The notes under the pieces: model-generated | Told to the model about the DNA's origin: nothing | Database searches by the model: none | Seen by the model: the letters and a program-made list of their open reading frames with translations, nothing else | Translations under genes and position numbers: made by a program | Shown: in pieces, positions 17,044 to 24,589 of the stretch | Position numbering within the stretch: position 1 is the stretch's first letter | How the letters are laid out: the number at the start of each line of letters is the position of its first letter | Source: Planctomycetota bacterium | Lineage (GTDB): Bacteria > Planctomycetota > Planctomycetia > Gemmatales > Gemmataceae | Reading direction: 5' to 3' | Length of the DNA: 47,914 nt | NCBI GenBank assembly: GCA_021807595.1 | Contig: JAKBCS010000025.1 | Span: 1 to 47,914, forward strand

Positions 17044-18423
17044 ATGAAAATAGCCGTTCCCACCGCGTTCGATTCGCCAACGTGGCAACGACGGTGTACT
17101 CTCGGTCTGGTGCTTTTCTTTGTCGCGCTGAGCGTCCCTTACGGCATCAAAGCCTGGCGCAACGGCTCGGCGTTTCAGCGCTGGCAGCCGCAAATCAGCG
17201 CGCTCGGCGAAGGCGTGGACATCGCCGCGCGCTTCAACTATCCCAACCCGCCGATCATGGCCTTGTTACTTTATCCCCTGGCACGACTCCCCGTTGCCTT
17301 GCACGAGATGGGAATGCGGGATCAAGCCGTCTCCACCTTCGCCGCCCTCTGTTGGTTCTACATCAAAGTCGGTCTGACTCTCTTGGCTTTTCGCTGGGTG
17401 TTTCGTCTCGTCGAAGATTCAGCGCGACCTTTTCCCTTGTGGGCGAAGGGATTGACCATCCTGTTGGCCTTGCGTCCCATTATGAGCGACCTGCAACACG
17501 GCAACGTCAACCTGTTCATCCTGTTTCTCGTGGTGGCCTCGCTCTACGCCTACCACCGTCGGCGCGATAGTGTGGCCGGCGTCGTTCTCGGCTTGGCCAT
17601 CGCCTGCAAGGTGACACCGGCTCTGTTCGTGCCGTATTTCTTGTGGAAACGCGCCTGGAAAGCGTTGGCCGGTTGCCTCGCCGGACTGATCCTCTTCTTG
17701 TGCCCGGGTTTGGTGCCCGCGCTCTTCATGGGATGGGAGCGCAACGAGCAGCATCTCGTCAGCTGGTATTACGACATGGTCTATCCTTTCGTGGTCGAGG
17801 GCAAAGTCACCAGCGAGCATCACAATCAATCGCTGCCCGGTCTGGTGTCGCGCTTGGCCACCCACTCGCCGTCGTTTTCCACCTACCTCGACGAGGTGTA
17901 TACTCCGACGCATTACGACAACCTGCTCGATCTATCGCCGAGTCAGGCGCGATGGCTCGTTCGAGGAGTCATGGGCCTGTTCGCGTTGTTGGTTGTAGGG
18001 GTGTGCCGCACGCCGACGATCCCGCGTACCAATTGGCGACTCAGCGCCGAATTCAGCATCATCGTTCTGGGAATGCTGATGTTCAGCGAGCGGACGTGGA
18101 AGCACCATTGCGTCACGCTGCTGCTCCCCTTCGCCGTCCTCTGCTATCGTTTGGCAACGGCGGAAATGACGAGGAGGATGCGCAACTATCTCATGGCTTC
18201 CTTGGCGGCGACCACGATTCTGATCGCCACGACGAGCAACCCCGCAACGCAAGGTGCAATGAACCACGAGCATCTGTATCAGCTGTTCGCCAAACAAGCG
18301 CAAGTCTACGGAGCTTTCGTGATGGCGTATTTCGTACTCTTGGCCGCCCTCGTCGTCGTCCTGCGCCGTCCCGAACCCCAAGCCTCCGTGCCGACCGAAC
18401 GCGAGCAACCGTTGGCGGCCTGA
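17044..18423 (+). CDS. Polyprenol-phosphate mannosyltransferase-like membrane protein (GT87, DUF2029)
   Basis: A 459-aa polytopic membrane protein with about ten hydrophobic helices. Family features: a first periplasmic loop FNYPNPPIMALLLYPLARLP carrying the conserved 'Y-P-P' segment, LQHGNVNLFIL at residues 150-160 (the 'Q-x-G-N-x-N' motif of DUF2029), AIACKVTPALFVPYFLWKR, and a loop with HHNQSLPGLVSRL ('NQS' motif). The family (GT-C fold) uses polyprenyl-phosphate-linked mannose or related sugars and glycosylates lipids or cell-surface glycans outside the cytoplasmic membrane; donor and acceptor cannot be assigned here. The acidic residue expected in the first external loop is present near GEGVDI. 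ATG 17044 sits 12 nt after a GGAT-type weak ribosome site. It ends 85 bp from the convergent cysteine-rich gene. Confidence 0.82.
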   Translation: MKIAVPTAFDSPTWQRRCTLGLVLFFVALSVPYGIKAWRNGSAFQRWQPQISALGEGVDIAARFNYPNPPIMALLLYPLARLPVALHEMGMRDQAVSTFAALCWFYIKVGLTLLAFRWVFRLVEDSARPFPLWAKGLTILLALRPIMSDLQHGNVNLFILFLVVASLYAYHRRRDSVAGVVLGLAIACKVTPALFVPYFLWKRAWKALAGCLAGLILFLCPGLVPALFMGWERNEQHLVSWYYDMVYPFVVEGKVTSEHHNQSLPGLVSRLATHSPSFSTYLDEVYTPTHYDNLLDLSPSQARWLVRGVMGLFALLVVGVCRTPTIPRTNWRLSAEFSIIVLGMLMFSERTWKHHCVTLLLPFAVLCYRLATAEMTRRMRNYLMASLAATTILIATTSNPATQGAMNHEHLYQLFAKQAQVYGAFVMAYFVLLAALVVVLRRPEPQASVPTEREQPLAA

Positions 18424-18469
18424 CGCATCGAGCCGCGTTTGCCTGCCTTTCGGAGATCGGGCGGCGTCT

Positions 18470-18488
18470 CCGCACAGTCCATGTGCGG
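18470..18488. terminator. Weak hairpin between convergent genes
   Basis: CCGCACA (18470-18476) and TGTGCGG (18482-18488) form a perfect 7-bp stem with a 5-nt loop, between the 3' ends at 18423 (plus) and 18509 (minus). It is followed only by TTTCGCTCCCC, so it is not a canonical intrinsic terminator but could serve either direction. Confidence 0.35.
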
Positions 18489-18508
18489 TTTCGCTCCCCT
18501 CCCCTCCT

Positions 18509-19315
18509 TCATCGGATCGAGGTTGTTTCGACCTTCGGTTCGACGGCGGTTCGGAGGGCGGCGTCCTTGATGGCGTTGAAGAGCGGCTGCCAAGTTAACG
18601 GCAAGCCGTGCCAAAGCGGTCTCCCGGCGGCAAACTCCAAGAGAACGGCTCGGCGCGCGTGTTCGAGTGCTTCGCTCCATTCTCCGGCATTAGCCGCCGT
18701 CATGGCCAAGGCTGCCTGAGATTCGGCAAGGGCGGCATTCTGCTCCACTTGAGCCAGCCATTGCGCCGCCGCCGTCCAGTCCTCGACTTCCTCCGCGTCC
18801 CTGGACTCGACGGCCATACTCTCCGCCTCCGCCGCCGTCCATCCGTTCAGATCCAGATCGAGATTGCCGAATTGCGTCGTCCAATCGCAACCCGTCCACA
18901 GCCCAACGGCCCGTTCGTAGGCAAGGGTCGCCTCGGTGAGATCGGCCTTCGTTGGAGCGGGAAAGCCGGTGACGAATCGATGCCCGCGCGCGCGTCGCTC
19001 GCGCCGGTTATCCACGGTTTCAATCGCTTGAATCACCGGGCCGTACCAATAATCGAGAGGGCAAGGACAGAAGCAACTGCGCAGATAGGCGCAGCGAGCG
19101 CAGACGTGTTTTTCCTTGCTCTGGCGATACGGTTCCATCGCTTCGCCGTGAACTTCGTGGACGGCGTCGATCAGTTCGGGCAGGTACAGTTCGACGCCGC
19201 ACGGTTTGCCCAACGGCGCGCAAGGCGGGCCTCCCTCTGGCTTCTCCTTGCAATGGCTGCACACCTGGCGTCGAATCTCGGAGAGGTATTCATCGCGTTC
19301 GGTATCCGTCAACAT
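18509..19315 (-). CDS. Cysteine-rich protein of unknown function, putative metal or Fe-S binder
   Basis: A 268-aa soluble protein, not recognised. The first third contains nine cysteines in 67 residues: C19-x2-C22-x9-C32-x6-C39, then C72-x2-C75-x5-C81-x-C83-x-C85 (CARCAYLRSCFCPCPLDYW). This spacing suggests two metal sites, either zinc ribbons or iron-sulfur clusters. After an arginine-rich hinge (DNRRERRARGHRF), the C-terminal half is helical and alanine-rich, with repeats of the type WTAAAQWLAQVEQNAALAES and EWSEALEHARRAVLLEFAAG, similar to TPR helices. ATG 19315 is the first in frame; the gene is divergent from the HMG-CoA reductase operon across 269 bp and may share its control region. 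It could be a regulator or electron carrier for that operon; this is speculation. Confidence 0.8.
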   Translation of the reverse strand: MLTDTERDEYLSEIRRQVCSHCKEKPEGGPPCAPLGKPCGVELYLPELIDAVHEVHGEAMEPYRQSKEKHVCARCAYLRSCFCPCPLDYWYGPVIQAIETVDNRRERRARGHRFVTGFPAPTKADLTEATLAYERAVGLWTGCDWTTQFGNLDLDLNGWTAAEAESMAVESRDAEEVEDWTAAAQWLAQVEQNAALAESQAALAMTAANAGEWSEALEHARRAVLLEFAAGRPLWHGLPLTWQPLFNAIKDAALRTAVEPKVETTSIR

Positions 19316-19399
19316 AATTCACCCACGGTGAGAGACAACCTTCGTACCCCGGTCTCCTGCTCGGCAGAGGCCGCGAGTCGATGCTTCCTCGCATCCAGA

Positions 19400-19432
19400 A
19401 CGGCATTTGAGAGAAGAAATCGCAAATGCCGT
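19400..19432. promoter_or_regulatory. 10-bp inverted repeat in the divergent intergenic region, possible operator
   Basis: ACGGCATTTG (19400-19409) and CAAATGCCGT (19423-19432) are perfect inverted repeats with a 13-nt spacer, in the 269-bp gap between divergent genes. No T-tract follows, so a regulator-binding site is more likely than a terminator. A weak promoter-like pair, TTGATG (19500-19505) and TGCTAT (19523-19528) with a 17-bp spacer, lies downstream towards the HMG-CoA reductase gene. Confidence 0.45.
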
Positions 19433-19584
19433 GCCGCCCTCTCACTTTCTATTCTCGGCGACCGACACGAGTTTCGACGGAAATTGCTAGACACTCACCT
19501 TGATGAATCGTTAAGATCGACATGCTATCCATGACAGAGTGAGGTCGCTGCGTTCTTCGACTCAACAACCGGTTGGGATACGGT

Positions 19585-20937
19585 ATGTCCACGGATCATC
19601 GGCATGCTGCCAATCATCTGGCACGTCTGCTCCAATCCGAAGCGCCGGACGCGGTGGCCGATCGATTGCGGCCACGCGCGGATCCCTTGCCTCCGGGCAT
19701 TCCTGGAGGTGCGCGGATCTCCACTGACGCCGTCGACCGGCGCTGGCAACTCCTTCCCTCCGCCCAAGCGAGCCGACCGCTGTTGCTCGATCCGCAGACG
19801 GACGAACAGAAGGACTGCTATCGGCATAACATTGAAAATTTCATCGGAACCGTCAAAGTCCCGGTCGGTCTTGCCGGACCTCTGCGCGTCAACGGCCTGT
19901 TCGCTCGCGGCGATTACTACGTTCCGTTGGCGACGACGGAGGCCGCTCTCGTCGCCTCGTATAGTCGCGGTGCCCAATTGCTGAGCGAGGCGGGGGGATG
20001 CACCAGCGTCCTGCTCAATGAAGGCATCAGCCGCGCTCCCGGCTTCGCTTTCCACGACATCCAAGAGTGCGGCCGGTTCGTCTTGTGGGCCACCTCTCAA
20101 CTCGACGCCTTTCGCAGGAGGGCCGAATCAACCACGCGCCACGGTCGGCTCAACGATCTCCGCATCACGCTCGAAGGCAATCACGTCTACCTGGTCTTCG
20201 AGTACACGACAGGCGATGCCTCCGGGCAGAACATGGTCACGCTGGCCACGCAAGCCGTCTGCGACTACATCCTCGAAAACTCTCCGGTCAAGCCGCGCTA
20301 TCACTTCGTCGAAGCGAATCTTTCGGGAGACAAGAAAGCCTGCGCCCAATCGTTTTTGCTCGTGCGCGGCAAGAAGGTCTGCGCCGAGGCGTTCCTTCCC
20401 GCCGAGCTGGTGAAGAAGCGGCTTCATGCGACGCCGGAGATGATGCTCGACTACTGGACGATGTCGGCGATGGGGGGCGTCCTCAGCGGTACGCTCGGCG
20501 TTCAAGGACACTTCGCCAACGGTCTGAGCAGCCTTTACCTCGCTTGCGGGCAAGACGTGGCGTGCGTATCCGAATCGGCGGTGGGTGTGACACGCTTCGA
20601 GATCACGGCGGCGAACGAGCTGTACGCCACCGTCACGTTGCCGAACGTCATGGTGGGCACGGTCGGCGGCGGCAGTGGTCTGCCCAGTCAGAAAGCGTGT
20701 TTGGACATCCTCGGTCTCGCCGGATCGGGGAGAGCGGCGGCGCTGGCCGAGATCGCCGCCGCCCTGTGTCTGGCCGGCGAGCTGTCGATCATCGGAGCGT
20801 TGTCCTCCGGTGATTTCAGCCGCGCCCATCGCTTGCTGGCGCGCGGAAAGAGTTCCCCAACGCGAACCGTCGCCGTCGATGATTCCGCCCCGGACGTTGC
20901 CGCGCCGACCACGAGAGAAAGCCCCGATCATGACTGA
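19585..20937 (+). CDS. Hydroxymethylglutaryl-CoA reductase, class I-like
   Basis: A 450-aa cytosolic enzyme that reduces HMG-CoA to mevalonate. ATG 19585 (GGGA about 7 nt upstream) is preferred over TTG 19573. All four catalytic residues can be placed: Glu119 in PLATTEAAL, Lys250 in SGDKKACAQS, Asp324 in CGQDVACVSES and His415 in FSRAHRLL. The substrate motif ENFIGTVKVPVGLAGPL (84-100), the cofactor motif DASGQNMV (211-218) and GTVGGGSGLPSQ (358-369) are also present. The C-terminal His and NADPH-type motif suggest class I, unlike the class II enzymes of most mevalonate-using bacteria. Planctomycetes are generally expected to make isoprenoids by the MEP route, so a stand-alone HMGR here is notable. 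It overlaps the UbiA gene by 8 nt, and no other mevalonate gene is in the window. Confidence 0.93.
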   Translation: MSTDHRHAANHLARLLQSEAPDAVADRLRPRADPLPPGIPGGARISTDAVDRRWQLLPSAQASRPLLLDPQTDEQKDCYRHNIENFIGTVKVPVGLAGPLRVNGLFARGDYYVPLATTEAALVASYSRGAQLLSEAGGCTSVLLNEGISRAPGFAFHDIQECGRFVLWATSQLDAFRRRAESTTRHGRLNDLRITLEGNHVYLVFEYTTGDASGQNMVTLATQAVCDYILENSPVKPRYHFVEANLSGDKKACAQSFLLVRGKKVCAEAFLPAELVKKRLHATPEMMLDYWTMSAMGGVLSGTLGVQGHFANGLSSLYLACGQDVACVSESAVGVTRFEITAANELYATVTLPNVMVGTVGGGSGLPSQKACLDILGLAGSGRAAALAEIAAALCLAGELSIIGALSSGDFSRAHRLLARGKSSPTRTVAVDDSAPDVAAPTTRESPDHD

Positions 20938-21895
20938 TCGCCCACAGTCGTTGGAACGCGGTCGCACTCCCGGCATCCGCCGCTGGTGGGTCTATCAGCG
21001 CGAACGGTTTCCGCTCGTGGGTCACGGCCTCCTGATCGCCGCCTTCAGCTTTTCCGCTCTGAGTTTCTCGATGCTTCTGCGCGGCCGGATACCACTACCG
21101 GCCGCGCTGCCCGTGCTGGTCTCCTTCACCACGGCCTTTCTCTTTTTCCTACAACTACGCATCGCCGACGAGTTCAAGGACTTCGAGGAGGACAGCCGTT
21201 ATCGGCCTTATCGTCCGGTGCCGCGCGGGTTGGTTACGCTGCGCGAGTTGGGGATGGTGGGTCTACTCGCGGCGGTCGTGCAGCTGGGATTGGCGATGTG
21301 GCTGCGCGTGGAAATGGTCGCGCTGCTCGCCGCCGCCTGGGCATACCTCTTCTTGATGAGCAAGGAGTTCTTCATCCCCGAATGGCTGAAAGCCCATCCC
21401 ATCCCCTACATGATTTCGCACATGGTTATCATCCCCCTGGTGGATCTCTATGCCACGGCCTGCGATTGGTTGGTGGCGGGGGAAGATCCGCCGCGCGGAT
21501 TGATCTGGTTCCTGGTGGTTAGCTACTTCAACGGTCTGGTTATCGAAATCGGTCGGAAGGTTCGCGGTCCCAAAGAGGAGGAAGAAGGGGTCAACACCTA
21601 CAGCGCGCTGTGGGGCCGTCGCAACGCGGTGCTGGCTTGGCTCGCCTCGCTGCTTACAACGGCCGTTTGCGCGTTCGCGGCGGCTTGGCAAATCGATTTC
21701 CTCTTGCCCGTGTCCGCGTTGCTCGTCGTCCTCCTGCTTGCGGCGGCGATTTGCGCGGCGTCGTTTCTGCTTCGACCCGAAGCCAAACGAGCGAAGCGAA
21801 TCGAGACACTTTCGGGATTGTGGACCATCCTGATGTATTTGAGTCTGGGCGGCGTTCCGCTCTTGGCGCGCGCCTGGTTCGGCGGTGGAGGGTAA
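20930..21895 (+). CDS. UbiA-family prenyltransferase
   Basis: A 321-aa integral membrane protein with about eight helices; ATG 20930 overlaps the HMGR stop by 8 nt. UbiA enzymes transfer a polyprenyl group from its diphosphate to an aromatic, sugar or glycerol acceptor using two Asp-rich loops that bind Mg-diphosphate. The first loop reads ADEFKDFEEDSRYRPYRPVP (D-x3-D-x3-D plus the RPxRPV basic segment), a good match. The second loop reads EIGRKVRGPKEEEEGVNTYS, where the usual second DxxxD is replaced by E-x3-K. This marks a divergent subgroup, and I cannot assign the acceptor. Neighbours suggest a lipid acceptor rather than a quinone ring. The PEP-utilising gene begins 3 nt after its stop, so this is the second cistron of the operon. 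Confidence 0.88.
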   Translation: MTDRPQSLERGRTPGIRRWWVYQRERFPLVGHGLLIAAFSFSALSFSMLLRGRIPLPAALPVLVSFTTAFLFFLQLRIADEFKDFEEDSRYRPYRPVPRGLVTLRELGMVGLLAAVVQLGLAMWLRVEMVALLAAAWAYLFLMSKEFFIPEWLKAHPIPYMISHMVIIPLVDLYATACDWLVAGEDPPRGLIWFLVVSYFNGLVIEIGRKVRGPKEEEEGVNTYSALWGRRNAVLAWLASLLTTAVCAFAAAWQIDFLLPVSALLVVLLLAAAICAASFLLRPEAKRAKRIETLSGLWTILMYLSLGGVPLLARAWFGGGG

Positions 21896-21898
21896 CGT

Positions 21899-24589
21899 AT
21901 GGGCTTGGTTATCCACGCGATTGAGGCGGAAGTTCACCATCCACTCGGGGGCAAGGCGCGGGCGCTGGCCGCGCTCCATCGTGCAGACTTCTCCATTCCC
22001 AAATGGCTGGCCCTCTCTGCCGAAGCCTTTACCGTCAGCCTGACACCCCAACAGCGCGAGGCACTCCAAGCCGCACAAGACGGCGAAGCGATTCGTACTC
22101 TCGTCGAACGGATTCAAGTAAGCGATGAGGTAGGTCGGGAATTGCGTGTCGCCCTCTCGACCCTTTGTCCCAACGGTGAACTGGTGGCCGTGCGCTCCTC
22201 GGCCTCGGATGAGGACGGCGCGCAACACTCATTCGCCGGGCAACTCGACAGCTTCTTGTTTGTCTCTGCGGAGCAGGTTGCCGACCGGGTGCAAGCAGTC
22301 TGGCGCTCGGCGTTCAGCGAACGCATTGTGGCGTATCGCCGAGAACATGGCCTCGATCCGTTGCCCCGCGCTCCAGCCGTCCTGATTCAGCGCGCGATTA
22401 ACGCGGAGGCGGCCGGCGTGGCCTTCGGTGCCGATCCCGTATCCGGTCGTCGCGAGGTGGCCGTCGTCTCCGCAGTCTACGGATTGGGCACCTCTCTGGT
22501 GTCGGGAGAAGCCGATGCCGACACCTACCACATCGATCGAAACGGAGCGATCGTGAGGCGGGCCATCGCCGACAAGGAAAGCGCCCACCGTCCCGCCCCC
22601 GGGAGTGCCGAGGGCGTTCGGGTCGAACCGATCCCGGCCGACCTCGCCCGCAAGCCCGCTCTGACGGACGAGCAAGTCCGAGAGGTGGCGAATCTGGCAC
22701 GTCGAGCCGGCAAACACTTCGGCCGGCCGCAAGACATCGAATGGGCGATGGAGGGCGGCCGACTTTATCTACTGCAATCGCGCCCCATTACTTCATTGGC
22801 CTCTCTGGTCGATCCAGACGGCATCCTCAATATCTGGGACAATAGCAACATTGCCGAGAGCTACAACGGCGCGACGACGCCGTTGACTTTCTCGTTCGCT
22901 CGCCGCGCCTACGAAGAAGTGTACCGTCAATTCTGCCGCATCCTGCGCGTCCACTCCGCCGCCATTGAGGAGAGCGACGAAGTATTCCGACACATGCTCG
23001 GTCTCGTCCGCGGCCGCATCTACTACAACCTTCTCAACTGGTATCGACTCCTCGCGCTGCTTCCGGGATTCACGGTCAACCGCCGATTCATGGAGCAGAT
23101 GATGGGCGTCAAGGAAGAGCTTCCCAAGTCTCTCGTCGACGAACTGGGCCACGCCGGATTGGGGGCGCGGCTCAAGGACGGATTCCGTCTCGTCCTCAGC
23201 CTCGGTGCCTTGGTTCGCCATCATCTGACACTGCCGCGCGAAATCCGGCGCTTCTACGAACGGCTTAATCGCGCGCTCGGCCCAACGCGTCCCGATCTGA
23301 CTCCACTGCGGGCCGACGAATTGCATGCGCGATACCGCAGTCTCGAACGGCAGCTCTTGACTCGCTGGGATGCGCCGCTCATCAACGACTTTTTAGCGAT
23401 GATCTTTCACGGCGTCTTGCGCAAGCTCGCTCGAAAATGGTGCGACGACCGCGAGGACACTCTCTCGAACGATCTCATCTGTGCCGAGGGGGGGATCATC
23501 AGCGCCGAACCGGCGCAGCGCGTCCGCGACATGGCCGCCGTAGCCGCCGCTCACCCGCGGCTGGTGGAAGCACTGAGCGCCGGCACTCTGCACGAAATCA
23601 ACCGGGCGCTCGACGAGGTTCCCGATTTCAAAGCCCGGTACCACGCCTATCTCGCCAAGTTCGGCGATCGCTGCCTGGAGGAACTGAAGCTGGAAAGCGC
23701 CACGCTGCACGATGACCCGCTGCTCCTCTTGCGGTCGGTGGGACAGTTGGCCGGACGCGCGGGCGCGGGGAACGCCGCCTCCGACGGACGGCGAGTGGAA
23801 TCCGACATTCGACGACAGGCCGAGGAGCGAGTGCGGCGCACGCTGCGATTTCGTCCGCTGCGCCGCGTCGTCTTGCCTTGGATACTCAAGCACGCCCGCG
23901 CTCGGGTGCGAGACCGCGAGAATTTGCGTTTCGAGCGCACCCGCCTCTTCGGCCGAGTGCGCTCGCTGTTTGTCGAGATGGGGCGCAAGTTAGCCGAGGC
24001 GGACGCGCTGGAGCATCCGCGCGATGTCTTCTTCCTGGAAGTCGAGGAAGTGCTGGGTTATGTGGACGGAACCGCGACTTGCACGAACCTGCGCGGTTTG
24101 GTCGCCCTCCGCAAGGAAGAGTTCGAGCGCTATGTATGCGAGCAGCCTCCGGCGGATCGCTTCGAGACGCGGGGCGTGGTGTATCAGGGCAATACGTTCC
24201 GTGACGTTAGACCGCCGCAAGGTGCCGAATCGGGAGGCGAGAACGAGAAGCGTGGTCTGGGATGCTGCCCGGGCGTGGTTCGTGGCCCGGCGCGCGTGGT
24301 AACCGACCCGCGCCACGCGACCCTGCGGATGGGCGAGGTGCTGGTCGCCGAGCGAACCGATCCCGGCTGGATCATGCTGTTTCCTTGCGCGGCTGGCCTG
24401 CTCGTCGAGCGCGGCAGTCTGCTGTCGCACTCGGCCATTGTTGCCCGCGAGATGGGCATTCCAGCCATCGTCTCCGTGGAGGGCGTCACGCGCTGGCTCC
24501 AAGACGGCGACTGGGTGGAACTGAACGGCGGCACCGGAGTGGTCGTAAAAATACAACCCCAACAATCGAGGGCGAGCGATGGGCAGTGA
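21899..24589 (+). CDS. PEP-synthase/rifampin-phosphotransferase-like dikinase without PEP barrel
   Basis: An 896-aa soluble enzyme; ATG 21899 has GGAGG about 7 nt upstream inside the UbiA gene. Residues 1-300 are the pyruvate-phosphate-dikinase ATP-binding domain: GGKARAL (17-23), VAVRSSASDEDGAQHSFAGQ (97-116) and IEWAMEGGRLYLLQSRPIT at its end. Residues ~310-770 form a long helical middle domain without recognisable motifs. The C-terminus is the swivelling phosphohistidine domain with GSLLSHSAIVAREMGIPAIV, His844 being the phosphocarrier. The PEP/pyruvate TIM barrel is absent. This order and size match rifampin phosphotransferase and related ATP-dependent dikinases, which move the beta-phosphate of ATP through His to an organic hydroxyl held by the middle domain. 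The acceptor here is unknown; a prenol or lipid hydroxyl is a reasonable guess from neighbours. It overlaps the next gene by 11 nt. Confidence 0.85.
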   Translation: MGLVIHAIEAEVHHPLGGKARALAALHRADFSIPKWLALSAEAFTVSLTPQQREALQAAQDGEAIRTLVERIQVSDEVGRELRVALSTLCPNGELVAVRSSASDEDGAQHSFAGQLDSFLFVSAEQVADRVQAVWRSAFSERIVAYRREHGLDPLPRAPAVLIQRAINAEAAGVAFGADPVSGRREVAVVSAVYGLGTSLVSGEADADTYHIDRNGAIVRRAIADKESAHRPAPGSAEGVRVEPIPADLARKPALTDEQVREVANLARRAGKHFGRPQDIEWAMEGGRLYLLQSRPITSLASLVDPDGILNIWDNSNIAESYNGATTPLTFSFARRAYEEVYRQFCRILRVHSAAIEESDEVFRHMLGLVRGRIYYNLLNWYRLLALLPGFTVNRRFMEQMMGVKEELPKSLVDELGHAGLGARLKDGFRLVLSLGALVRHHLTLPREIRRFYERLNRALGPTRPDLTPLRADELHARYRSLERQLLTRWDAPLINDFLAMIFHGVLRKLARKWCDDREDTLSNDLICAEGGIISAEPAQRVRDMAAVAAAHPRLVEALSAGTLHEINRALDEVPDFKARYHAYLAKFGDRCLEELKLESATLHDDPLLLLRSVGQLAGRAGAGNAASDGRRVESDIRRQAEERVRRTLRFRPLRRVVLPWILKHARARVRDRENLRFERTRLFGRVRSLFVEMGRKLAEADALEHPRDVFFLEVEEVLGYVDGTATCTNLRGLVALRKEEFERYVCEQPPADRFETRGVVYQGNTFRDVRPPQGAESGGENEKRGLGCCPGVVRGPARVVTDPRHATLRMGEVLVAERTDPGWIMLFPCAAGLLVERGSLLSHSAIVAREMGIPAIVSVEGVTRWLQDGDWVELNGGTGVVVKIQPQQSRASDGQ

